NCBI GenBank assembly: GCA_964470035.1 | Contig: CAYYBR010000207.1 | Location: 1 to 7,679 of the forward strand | Direction of reading: 5' to 3' | Length of the DNA stretch: 7,679 nt | Origin: JAJRXG01 sp964470035 | GTDB lineage: Bacteria > Bacteroidota > Bacteroidia > Chitinophagales > Saprospiraceae | Shown: in pieces, positions 1 through 6,771 of the stretch | Numbering within the stretch: position 1 is the stretch's first letter | Layout of the letters: each line of letters starts with the position of its first letter | Notes under the pieces: model-generated | Database searches by the model: none | What the model was told of the DNA's origin: nothing | What the model saw: only the letters and a program-made list of their open reading frames with translations | Position numbers and translations under genes: made by a program

Positions 1-58
1 GTATACCATATATTAGAAGATAAATCTTGAACTTTACCATCACTCAGATCAAAAAGGC

Positions 59-337
59 ATGGGAAAACTTATTCTTTCTGGACATTTTGATGTTCAACTC
101 AACGAATTAGAACAAATCCGCGACGCTCTAGCTCTGCATATCGAGCTAACAAGACAAGAGCCTGGATGCATAATATTTGAGGTAGATGAAGATCTATCTC
201 ATCCTGGCAGGTTTACTGTATATGAGGCTTTTGTAGATCAAGAAGCTTTTGATCTCCATCAAGAGAGAAGTAAAGCTTCAGAGTGGGGTACCATCAGTGA
301 AAACTTTGAAAGACACTTTACGATGAGCGAAGAATAG
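59..337 (+). CDS. Putative quinol monooxygenase, antibiotic biosynthesis monooxygenase (ABM/YgiN-like) family
   Basis: A 92-residue protein covering a single ABM ferredoxin-like domain, the usual length for this family. Recognisable stretches are the helix leading into a TRxEPGC segment (residues 31-37), followed by the strand FEV (40-42), then PGRFTVYE (49-56) and the helix with AFDLHQ (63-68) and SEWG (74-77). Members act as small cofactor-independent dimers that oxidise quinols or polyketides, or bind haem, so the substrate cannot be told from sequence. ATG at 59 is the natural start because it gives the first beta strand a normal N-terminus. Upstream there is only an A-rich leader; the AGG in it is too close to the ATG to be a normal Shine-Dalgarno. 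The gene converges on holB with 12 nt between stop codons. Family is fairly certain; biochemical role is unknown. Confidence 0.88.
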   Translation: MGKLILSGHFDVQLNELEQIRDALALHIELTRQEPGCIIFEVDEDLSHPGRFTVYEAFVDQEAFDLHQERSKASEWGTISENFERHFTMSEE

Positions 338-349
338 CCAAATGCCCTC

Positions 350-1486
350 CTATACCAAAACACCAGACCTCATGGCGCGATGAAGTCGAAGACTAGCATT
401 TAGCGCCACCATCCTGCCGGATACATATCGTTCTAGCAAGTAAATCATCTCAGAGATGATGGTGCTAATATGCTCGATGATCGATGGATCTAATGACTTT
501 ATTATTGGATCAGATATCATCCTCTCTTTATCTTTTGTTGAGAGTTTTATAGCATCAAATCCGATCACCTGAGCATAAATAACTGATCTCAGCACCTTTA
601 GTAGAAACTGAAGGATGGCCTTTTGCTCTTCGAGATTATAGCGATTAAACTCCGTACTCCATTGTCTCAATGTATGCACATCACCATCTCTGCAGTATGA
701 CAACCACTGTAGACATAGATCCATCAGATTGGATTGATCCATATGGATGTAAGCAAGTGCTTGTCCAAAATCACCATCACTTATATATCCTATCTGATGG
801 GCCTGATCCTGACTTATGTCATGAACACCGCTCAATCGATGAGCTATGGCTTGGGCATCGATACCCGGCAGTCTGATCACTCGACATCTTGAGATGATCG
901 TCTGAAGGAGCAACTCGAGCTGATCTACGATCAGTATAATGAAAGTGCCTTCTGGTGGCTCTTCTATCAGCTTCAAGAGTTTATTACCATTAGATCCTAA
1001 GCGATCTGCGATCCAGATGATCTGTACTTTTTTATCACCAGAGTATGCCTGCATATTGAGCTGCTGGATGATGTCATTGCACTCTTTGACATTGATATCT
1101 CCATTGGCCGTGTTTTTAGCTATCGATCTGATCCAATCGTTATAAGAGGTGTAGGGTTTTTCAAGTATGATTTTACGCCATTCACTGAGGAAGTCTTTCG
1201 AGGTAACATTCTTGCGCACGGCACCTTCCTTCGCTAAGACTGGAAAAGCGATATGTAGATCCGGATGGATAAGAGACTGGACTTGTCTGCAGGATTTGCA
1301 TGCTCCACATGGGCGATGTTCCTCTTCACATAAGAGGAGTTCAGATATAGCGAGTGATATCGGAAGACCACCATACCCAGAGGGGCCTTCGATGATCATC
1401 GCATGTGACATCAGATTGTTCTTGACACTTGACGTAAATGAATCAAGAATCTCCTTCTGTCCAACTACCTTACTGGTCCAAGTCAT
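350..1486 (-). CDS. holB: DNA polymerase III subunit delta' (clamp loader)
   Basis: A 378-residue AAA+ clamp-loader protein. Delta-prime sits in the cytoplasmic DNA polymerase III clamp-loader complex with delta and the DnaX subunits and helps load the beta sliding clamp. Visible features: a VVGQKEI start (7-13) typical of the clamp-loader fold; a P-loop position at 34-42 (GPSGYGGLP) lacking the GK(S/T) of a working Walker A; four zinc-ligand cysteines, C53, C60, C63 and C66; the LLKLIEEPPEGT segment (170-181); and the SRC motif at 199-201. The rest is the helical collar domain. Loss of the P-loop lysine fits the non-ATPase role of delta-prime. Length is close to what I recall for Bacteroidota delta-prime and longer than the E. 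coli protein. ATG at 1486 follows a 12-bp palindrome. DnaX/tau is ruled out by the dead P-loop and missing long C-terminus. Confidence 0.93.
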   Translation of the reverse strand: MTWTSKVVGQKEILDSFTSSVKNNLMSHAMIIEGPSGYGGLPISLAISELLLCEEEHRPCGACKSCRQVQSLIHPDLHIAFPVLAKEGAVRKNVTSKDFLSEWRKIILEKPYTSYNDWIRSIAKNTANGDINVKECNDIIQQLNMQAYSGDKKVQIIWIADRLGSNGNKLLKLIEEPPEGTFIILIVDQLELLLQTIISRCRVIRLPGIDAQAIAHRLSGVHDISQDQAHQIGYISDGDFGQALAYIHMDQSNLMDLCLQWLSYCRDGDVHTLRQWSTEFNRYNLEEQKAILQFLLKVLRSVIYAQVIGFDAIKLSTKDKERMISDPIIKSLDPSIIEHISTIISEMIYLLERYVSGRMVALNASLRLHRAMRSGVLV

Positions 1487-1489
1487 CTA

Positions 1490-1501
1490 GCAAATATTTG
1501 C
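1490..1501. repeat. Perfect 12-bp palindrome just upstream of holB
   Basis: GCAAATATTTGC is a perfect self-complementary 12-mer. It lies three bases in front of the holB ATG on the minus strand and 85 bases before the tetrahydropterin synthase start on the plus strand. It could be an operator for a dimeric regulator or a small hairpin over the holB translation start. With no loop it would make a poor RNA hairpin, so a DNA-binding site is the more natural reading. Function is inferred only from position. Confidence 0.4.
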
Positions 1502-1532
1502 GAAAGCGTTATCCATGCTAACCTCGCCAACC

Positions 1533-1540
1533 CAAAGTTA
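1533..1540 (-). promoter_or_regulatory. Possible Bacteroidota -7 promoter element for holB
   Basis: On the minus strand this reads TAACTTTG, an exact match to the TAnnTTTG -7 consensus of Bacteroidota housekeeping sigma factor promoters. It lies 46 nt before the holB start, in the 100-bp divergent region, leaving a leader of about 40 nt. No convincing TTTG -33 element is seen at the expected distance of about 20 bp upstream, so the call rests on one short motif and its position. Confidence 0.35.
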
Positions 1541-1586
1541 GACAACTATCCGAGCCATTAATCGTTAGTAGCTAAAATCAGAGCAT

Positions 1587-1997
1587 ATGAGAATTGCCAT
1601 CTTCAGAAAAGCACATTTTAATGCTGCTCACAGGCTTCATAATCCCGCCTGGAGCGAAGAGAAGAACGAGAAGATCTATGGCACTTGTAATAATGCCAAC
1701 TATCATGGACATAACTATGAGCTGGAGGTGAAAGTGGTAGGAGAAGTCGATCCTGAAAGTGGCTATCTGATAGACCTCAAGGTGCTCAAAGACATCATCA
1801 AGGAGAAGATCGAGGACAAGTTTGATCATAAAAATCTAAACTTGGACATCCCTGAGTTTAAGAATATGCTCACCTCTACAGAAAACTTTTGCTATCTCAT
1901 CTGGGACATCATGCAAAAAGGACTCGGCGAGAAATATGAAGTGACAATCAAGCTTTGGGAGACACCGAGAAATTATGTTCAGTATCCAGCGGACTAG
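1587..1997 (+). CDS. queD: 6-pyruvoyltetrahydropterin / 6-carboxytetrahydropterin synthase (PTPS/QueD family)
   Basis: A 136-residue single-domain T-fold enzyme acting on 7,8-dihydroneopterin triphosphate, either for queuosine (QueD, giving 6-carboxytetrahydropterin) or for a tetrahydrobiopterin-type cofactor (giving 6-pyruvoyltetrahydropterin). Zinc ligands are H15 (in AAHRL), H40 and H42 (in YHGHNY). The catalytic triad is C34, D80 and H81 (in FDHKNLN), and E125 in WETPRNY is the likely pterin-anchoring glutamate. The spacing C34-x5-HGH is the PTPS-II pattern of animal enzymes, whereas E. coli QueD has C-x3-HGH, so the queuosine role is not assured and the symbol is provisional. ATG at 1587 is the only sensible start, with an in-frame stop at 1569. 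It is divergent from holB and converges on mfd with a 12-nt gap. No other queuosine or biopterin gene is in view. Confidence 0.9.
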   Translation: MRIAIFRKAHFNAAHRLHNPAWSEEKNEKIYGTCNNANYHGHNYELEVKVVGEVDPESGYLIDLKVLKDIIKEKIEDKFDHKNLNLDIPEFKNMLTSTENFCYLIWDIMQKGLGEKYEVTIKLWETPRNYVQYPAD

Positions 1998-2009
1998 TTA
2001 CCACATCAC

Positions 2010-5000
2010 TTAAGCAGTCTCTTCTACTTGGCCCTTAACTATATCCGAGGGTGCTACATCTTCATAGATCCTGTCAAGAGTCACTCTAGCCTCTTTTAAT
2101 GTCTTGACATTAGGGGCTGTCATGATGAGGTAGCTGCGATTTTGCTTCAACGTAAGACCGAGGAGGGTGCCTTTTGAAGAGATGTAGGCCATCAACTCCT
2201 GAAAAAATCTGGTTTCGAAAAATGACGACTGTGCATTAGATAAGAAGAAGCACTTCATCACACCATTCTTGACAAAGATGCGCTCAAATCCCAGTCGCTT
2301 AGCTTTCCATCGAAGGCGCAGACCATCGAAAAGTGCGTCTACTTCTAGTGGCAACGGACCAAACCGATCCTTCATCCCATCTCTAAAACTGATTAAGGCA
2401 TCTTCGTCTTCGATATGGTCTAGTTCTGTATATAAGTTGAGTCGCTCTTGGATGTTATCTATATAATCATCGGGTATGAGCATCTCTGTATCAGTATCTA
2501 TCTCTACATCTCGCACATATCCTTTAGCCTGAAGTTCTTCTGTAAACTCTTCTTTGAACTCTTGTTCCTTGAGCTCAAGAACAGCCTCCTCTAGTATACG
2601 CTGATAAGTCTCATATCCGATGTCAGCTATGAATCCACTTTGCTCTCCTCCCAGCAAATTACCTGCTCCTCGGATATCTAGATCCTTCATAGCGATATGA
2701 AAACCACTTCCTAGATCGCTAAATTCTTCTAGAGTTTTCAGCCGCTTACGAGCTTCAGCAGTAAGTACCGACAGGGGTGGCGCAAAGAGATAGCAAAATG
2801 CCTTTTTGTTAGATCGCCCAACTCTACCTCTAAGTTGGTGCAGGTCGCTCAGTCCGAAGTGATGAGCATTATTGATGATCATCGTATTGGCATTGGGGAT
2901 ATCGAGACCCGTCTCGATGATATTAGTACATACGAGCACGTCGTACTTGTGATCGATGAAGTTGACCAACGTCTCTTCTAATTTCTTAGGGTCCATCTGG
3001 CCATGGGCCATAGCTATCGATACATCTGGACATAATCTTGTGATCATCGCCGTGATATCTGCCAGGGTCTTTACTCGGTTATGTACAAAGAATACCTGCC
3101 CACCTCGATGTATCTCGTAGTAGATTGATTCTTTGATCACTGCGTCGTTAAACACTCTTCTCTCAGTATGTATAGGCTGTCGATTAGGTGGAGCAGTTTT
3201 GATGATGGATAGATCTCTGGCGTTCATCAAAGAGAACTGCAGTGTCCTCGGTATAGGCGTGGCTGTGAGAGTGAGGGTGTCAACATTCACTTTCAGGTTA
3301 CGCAGTTTTTCTTTCGCAGCAACACCAAATTTTTGTTCTTCATCTATGATCAGTAGTCCAAGATCTTTGAAGCCCACGTTCTTATTGAGTAAGGCATGAG
3401 TGCCGATCAGGATATCCACCTTGCCTTCTTTAGCGGCTTCAAATGTCTTCTTTCTTTGTGCTGCGGTCTTGAATCTATTCACATAATCAACGGTGACAGG
3501 AAAGTCCTTTAGCCGCTCACCAAATGTCTTGAAATGCTGAAGTGCAAGGATGGTCGTAGGAACTAGTATAGCCACTTGCTTACCATTGACACATGCCTTG
3601 AAAGCTGCACGTATAGCGATCTCTGTTTTACCAAAGCCCACATCCCCACATATCAGTCGATCCATCGGATGATCTTTCTCCATGTCTTCCTTGACAGCTA
3701 CTGTGGTCGTCAGCTGATCAGGGGTATCCTCGTAGATGAAGGATGCCTCTAGTTCATTTTGCAGATAGCCATCAGGCTGACACGCAAATCCTGGTGTGGC
3801 CTTGCGCTTTGCATACAGCTTGATGAGCTCTTTGGCTATATCCTTTACTTTCTTCTTAGTCTTCCTTTTGAGCGTCTTCCAAGCATCACTTCCGATCTTA
3901 TCAAGCTTGGGTGCTGTCCCATCTTTGCCGATGTACTTCGTGATCTTGTGGAGTGAGTTGATGCTCACGTAGAGGACATCATTATTGCGATAGAAGAGTC
4001 TTACAGACTCCTGTATATGACCATTGATATCGATCTTCTCGAGGCCACTATACTTCCCTACTCCATGATCTATGTGTACGACGAAATCACCAGGCTGAAG
4101 CTCCCTGATCATTTTGAGATTCATCTGCTGCTCCCTCGTAAATCCTCGGCGCAACTTGTATCGATGAAACCGCTCAAAGACTTGATGGTCCGTATAGCAT
4201 GCGATCTTTAGCTCCTCGTCGATAAAGCCCTGATGGATACTTTTGGTGATAGCGTGAAACTGTACTTGTGCACCTAGGTCTTCGAAGATGGCATAGAAGC
4301 GCTCTACCTGCTTAGTACTATCAGTGAACATGTAGTTCTCTACTTTTTTCTCTTCGTTCGCCTTTAAGTCGTCTATGAGGAGATTAAAGCTTCGATTAAA
4401 ACTAGGCTGCGGTTTGCCACCAAATTCTATTTCGTGATCAAAGGATTTGATCAAACTAGTGTTAGACAATAGGACTACAGAGAAAGCCTCCATATATCCG
4501 AGCAAGTCAGCTGGGTAGATAAATGACCGATCACGGAAGATCTCCTTCAGCTGCTCATCTTCCATAGCTTGGAGATCTTGTGAAAACTTCTCAGCCTTCT
4601 CAAAACAAGTCTTCAGTCGATCTACCATGAAGTCTGCATCCTTGATCCAGATCACTGTCCCTTTCGGAAATACTTCGAACAAGGACACCTTTTGATCAGA
4701 AGTGAACTGCCCAGTAACATTGGGTATGATAGCCACTTTTCTGATAGATCTGATGGACCGCTGATCACCAGGATTAAAAGTCCTGACGCTTTCCACCTCA
4801 TCATCAAAAAGCTCTACTCTATATGGCCACTCATTGCCATAGGAGAATATGTCTACGATACCTCCTCTGATAGAAAACTGGCCTGGCTCATAGACAAAGT
4901 CTACTCTTTCGAATCCGTATTCGATCAGTACCTCTAGTATCGTGTCAAGATCGAGTGACTCACCTACCGTGACTTCGATCTTTTGTTCATTGATCAGCTT

Positions 5001-5417
5001 CGGGTCAACTACTTTCTCAAATAATGCTTCTGGATAGGTTACAATGATTTCTCCAGAGCTACCATCTAGGCTCATCCGATTGATGGCCTCTGTGCGTTGT
5101 AAGATGTTATGTGCATCAAGCTCCTCAAACTGAGTGGGCCTCTTGAATGAATCTGGAAAGAGACTTACCGCACGATCTTCATTGATATTATCAAGTGTAT
5201 TTTGGATATAGGCCGCCTCTTCTTTATCAGTAGCTATCAGCACGTGATGTGTATGACCAAGCTTCTTTAGTGCTGAGAGGACAAAGCACTCTTGTGCTCC
5301 TACCATACCGGTAGAAAGTATACGATTGGGTGAGTCAGAAGCTTTCAGCTTCTCGGTGATACCTGCTACTCTACTATCTCGGCTGTAAGCATCAAGCAGG
5401 TGGGAGAGATTTTCCAC
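2010..5417 (-). CDS. mfd: Transcription-repair coupling factor (ATP-dependent DNA translocase)
   Basis: A full-length 1135-residue Mfd. It binds RNA polymerase stalled at a lesion, pushes it off by translocating on duplex DNA, and recruits UvrA for nucleotide excision repair. Domains in order: UvrB-like N-terminal region without ATPase motifs (about 1-400, with EPGQFSIRGGIVDIF at 177-191); CarD-like RNA polymerase interaction domain (about 440-540, starting PGDFVVHIDHGVG at 442-454); SF2 translocase with EDTPDQ (563-568), Walker A GDVGFGKT (591-598), DEEQ (692-695), TAT (718-720) and motif VI QLRGRVGR (861-868); a RecG-like TRG region to about 928; and the D7 C-terminal domain (about 980-1105). 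The start is GTG at 5417: the next codons upstream hold no ATG before an in-frame stop at 5436-5438, and the following residues fit the family N-terminus. It lies 46 nt behind thrC on the same strand, with no obvious terminator between them. Confidence 0.97.
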   Translation of the reverse strand: MENLSHLLDAYSRDSRVAGITEKLKASDSPNRILSTGMVGAQECFVLSALKKLGHTHHVLIATDKEEAAYIQNTLDNINEDRAVSLFPDSFKRPTQFEELDAHNILQRTEAINRMSLDGSSGEIIVTYPEALFEKVVDPKLINEQKIEVTVGESLDLDTILEVLIEYGFERVDFVYEPGQFSIRGGIVDIFSYGNEWPYRVELFDDEVESVRTFNPGDQRSIRSIRKVAIIPNVTGQFTSDQKVSLFEVFPKGTVIWIKDADFMVDRLKTCFEKAEKFSQDLQAMEDEQLKEIFRDRSFIYPADLLGYMEAFSVVLLSNTSLIKSFDHEIEFGGKPQPSFNRSFNLLIDDLKANEEKKVENYMFTDSTKQVERFYAIFEDLGAQVQFHAITKSIHQGFIDEELKIACYTDHQVFERFHRYKLRRGFTREQQMNLKMIRELQPGDFVVHIDHGVGKYSGLEKIDINGHIQESVRLFYRNNDVLYVSINSLHKITKYIGKDGTAPKLDKIGSDAWKTLKRKTKKKVKDIAKELIKLYAKRKATPGFACQPDGYLQNELEASFIYEDTPDQLTTTVAVKEDMEKDHPMDRLICGDVGFGKTEIAIRAAFKACVNGKQVAILVPTTILALQHFKTFGERLKDFPVTVDYVNRFKTAAQRKKTFEAAKEGKVDILIGTHALLNKNVGFKDLGLLIIDEEQKFGVAAKEKLRNLKVNVDTLTLTATPIPRTLQFSLMNARDLSIIKTAPPNRQPIHTERRVFNDAVIKESIYYEIHRGGQVFFVHNRVKTLADITAMITRLCPDVSIAMAHGQMDPKKLEETLVNFIDHKYDVLVCTNIIETGLDIPNANTMIINNAHHFGLSDLHQLRGRVGRSNKKAFCYLFAPPLSVLTAEARKRLKTLEEFSDLGSGFHIAMKDLDIRGAGNLLGGEQSGFIADIGYETYQRILEEAVLELKEQEFKEEFTEELQAKGYVRDVEIDTDTEMLIPDDYIDNIQERLNLYTELDHIEDEDALISFRDGMKDRFGPLPLEVDALFDGLRLRWKAKRLGFERIFVKNGVMKCFFLSNAQSSFFETRFFQELMAYISSKGTLLGLTLKQNRSYLIMTAPNVKTLKEARVTLDRIYEDVAPSDIVKGQVEETA

Positions 5418-5463
5418 GCCGCGAAAGTATGCGATCTATAGACAACTTGCGCATGCAACTTGA

Positions 5464-6762
5464 TCATTTGGATCTTTCCATCAGCCAACTCTTGAAATTA
5501 GCATATTTGGTTGGTAGGGAGGTGGCTTCTTTTTGCTTGAATCTCAACCTATCTAATCTTTCTGGTACTGAGATATGTCCTAATATAGGAGTCATCACAG
5601 GGAGAAACTTAGCGGGATGGGCCGTCTCTAAGATGACGACTTTGGCATCTCTCACTGTTCTGAGGTGTTCTTTTGCTGCAAGATATCCAACTGCTCCATG
5701 GGGGTCCATGATGTACTTATAGGTCTTGTATATCTCCAGTATAGCAAGTTTGGTTGCATCGTCGGTATAAGCATAGCCTGTGATATCTTTGGCCATATCA
5801 GTCCATAGATGTCCATAGATGTCTTCCATTCTTCGGAAGTTAGAGGGGGCCCCGACGTCCATCGCATTGGAGATGGTTTGTACCGATGGTCTGGGAGCGT
5901 ACTCTCCATCTGTGAGATATCTGGGCACAACATCATTAGCATTAGTAGCAGCGATGAAGCCACTGACAGGCAATCCCATCTTTCTTGCTAATAATCCTGC
6001 GGTAAGGTTGCCGAAGTTACCCGAAGGAACGCAGAAGTATACTTTATCCTGATCAGCTAGTTGCTTGTAGGCTTCGAAGTAGTAAAAGCTCTGTGGTATC
6101 AACCGTGTGATGTTGATCGAGTTGGCTGAGCTGAGCATGTATTTTTCATTCACACGGTCATCAAGGAATGCTTTTTTCACAAGCGCTTGACAGTCATCAA
6201 ATGTCCCATCAATCTCAAGTGCAGTGATATTCTGTCCGAGTGTGGTGAGTTGTTTTTCTTGAAGTGGACTCACTTTTCCTGATGGGTAAAGGATGATCAC
6301 TTCTACATTTTCTACACCTAGAAATCCTGCAGCTACAGCGCCTCCTGTATCTCCACTTGTAGCCACGAGTATAGTCAGCTTGTCATCTTGATCTTCTACT
6401 AGTTTCGACATGACGGCTGCCATAAATCGCGCACCAAAATCCTTGAATGCCAATGAAGGGCCATGCCATAACTCGAGTATTGACACGCGATCATTGAGCT
6501 TGACAAGAGGGGCCGGAAAGTTAATCGCAGTAGTGATGATGTCATCTATGACTTCCGATGTAAAGTCCTCAGAGAGATAGGGCGTAGCGACTTTCTTTGC
6601 GATCTCCACAAAAGAGTGATCGGCAAGATTATTTACGAAAGTGGCATCTAAAGTGGGTATCTCCTCTGGCATATATAAGCCGTTATCGGGAGGCAAGCTC
6701 TGCAAGACTGCGGTCTTGAGATCTACGAGTTGATTTTTACTTTTTGTGCTATAGTACTTCAT
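5464..6762 (-). CDS. thrC: Threonine synthase
   Basis: A 432-residue PLP enzyme of fold type II that converts O-phosphohomoserine to threonine and phosphate, the last step of threonine synthesis. Visible motifs: N-terminal MKYYSTK and DNGLYMPE (26-33); GPSLAFKDFGARF (101-113), in which K107 is the Schiff-base lysine; SGDTGGAV (136-143); SSANSIN (211-217); the phosphate-binding SGNFGN (247-252); DPHGAVGY (353-360); and ETAHPAKF (379-386). Length suits the bacterial family. ATG at 6762 lies 9 nt after the thrB stop with no Shine-Dalgarno in the gap, so coupled translation from thrB is plausible. The strand also holds a 10-bp tandem duplication at 5801-5823 that leaves the frame intact. Open frames on the opposite strand here are shadows. 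Confidence 0.97.
   Translation of the reverse strand: MKYYSTKSKNQLVDLKTAVLQSLPPDNGLYMPEEIPTLDATFVNNLADHSFVEIAKKVATPYLSEDFTSEVIDDIITTAINFPAPLVKLNDRVSILELWHGPSLAFKDFGARFMAAVMSKLVEDQDDKLTILVATSGDTGGAVAAGFLGVENVEVIILYPSGKVSPLQEKQLTTLGQNITALEIDGTFDDCQALVKKAFLDDRVNEKYMLSSANSINITRLIPQSFYYFEAYKQLADQDKVYFCVPSGNFGNLTAGLLARKMGLPVSGFIAATNANDVVPRYLTDGEYAPRPSVQTISNAMDVGAPSNFRRMEDIYGHLWTDMAKDITGYAYTDDATKLAILEIYKTYKYIMDPHGAVGYLAAKEHLRTVRDAKVVILETAHPAKFLPVMTPILGHISVPERLDRLRFKQKEATSLPTKYANFKSWLMERSK
5801..5823. repeat. Short direct tandem repeat inside thrC
   Basis: The unit GTCCATAGAT occurs twice back to back and is followed by a third partial copy (GTC), giving 23 bases of perfect period-10 sequence. It lies within thrC and encodes the IYGHLW region (residues 315-320). 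Since 10 is not a multiple of 3, gain or loss of one unit would shift the frame; the frame here is intact. Confidence 0.6.
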
Positions 6763-6771
6763 GATGATCGC

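Noticed and set aside
1167..1490. 107-residue open frame on the plus strand opposite the holB N-terminus
   Set aside because: It lies wholly antisense to the zinc-binding and P-loop coding region of holB, has no recognisable domain, and is explained as a shadow of the real gene.
1493..1500. Possible plus-strand -7 element (AATATTTG) for the PTPS gene
   Set aside because: The first base departs from TAnnTTTG, no -33 element is seen, and it is part of the 12-bp palindrome, so it is not independent evidence.
1509..1517. DnaA-box-like TTATCCATG upstream of holB
   Set aside because: It matches only 7 of 9 positions of the DnaA box, is single, and there is no dnaA, dnaN or AT-rich unwinding region nearby.
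1578..1829. 83-residue minus-strand open frame opposite the PTPS gene
   Set aside because: It has hydrophobic stretches that could suggest a membrane peptide, but it is antisense to the conserved zinc and catalytic residues of the PTPS gene and is best explained as a shadow.
5446..5457. Possible terminator hairpin between thrC and mfd
   Set aside because: Arms are only 4 bp (TTGC/GCAA) and no U-tract follows on the minus strand.
5652..5963. 103-residue open frame on the minus strand overlapping thrC in another frame
   Set aside because: thrC is intact and well conserved through this stretch. The alternative frame gives a low-complexity, Met/Pro/Ser-rich product with no recognisable domain.
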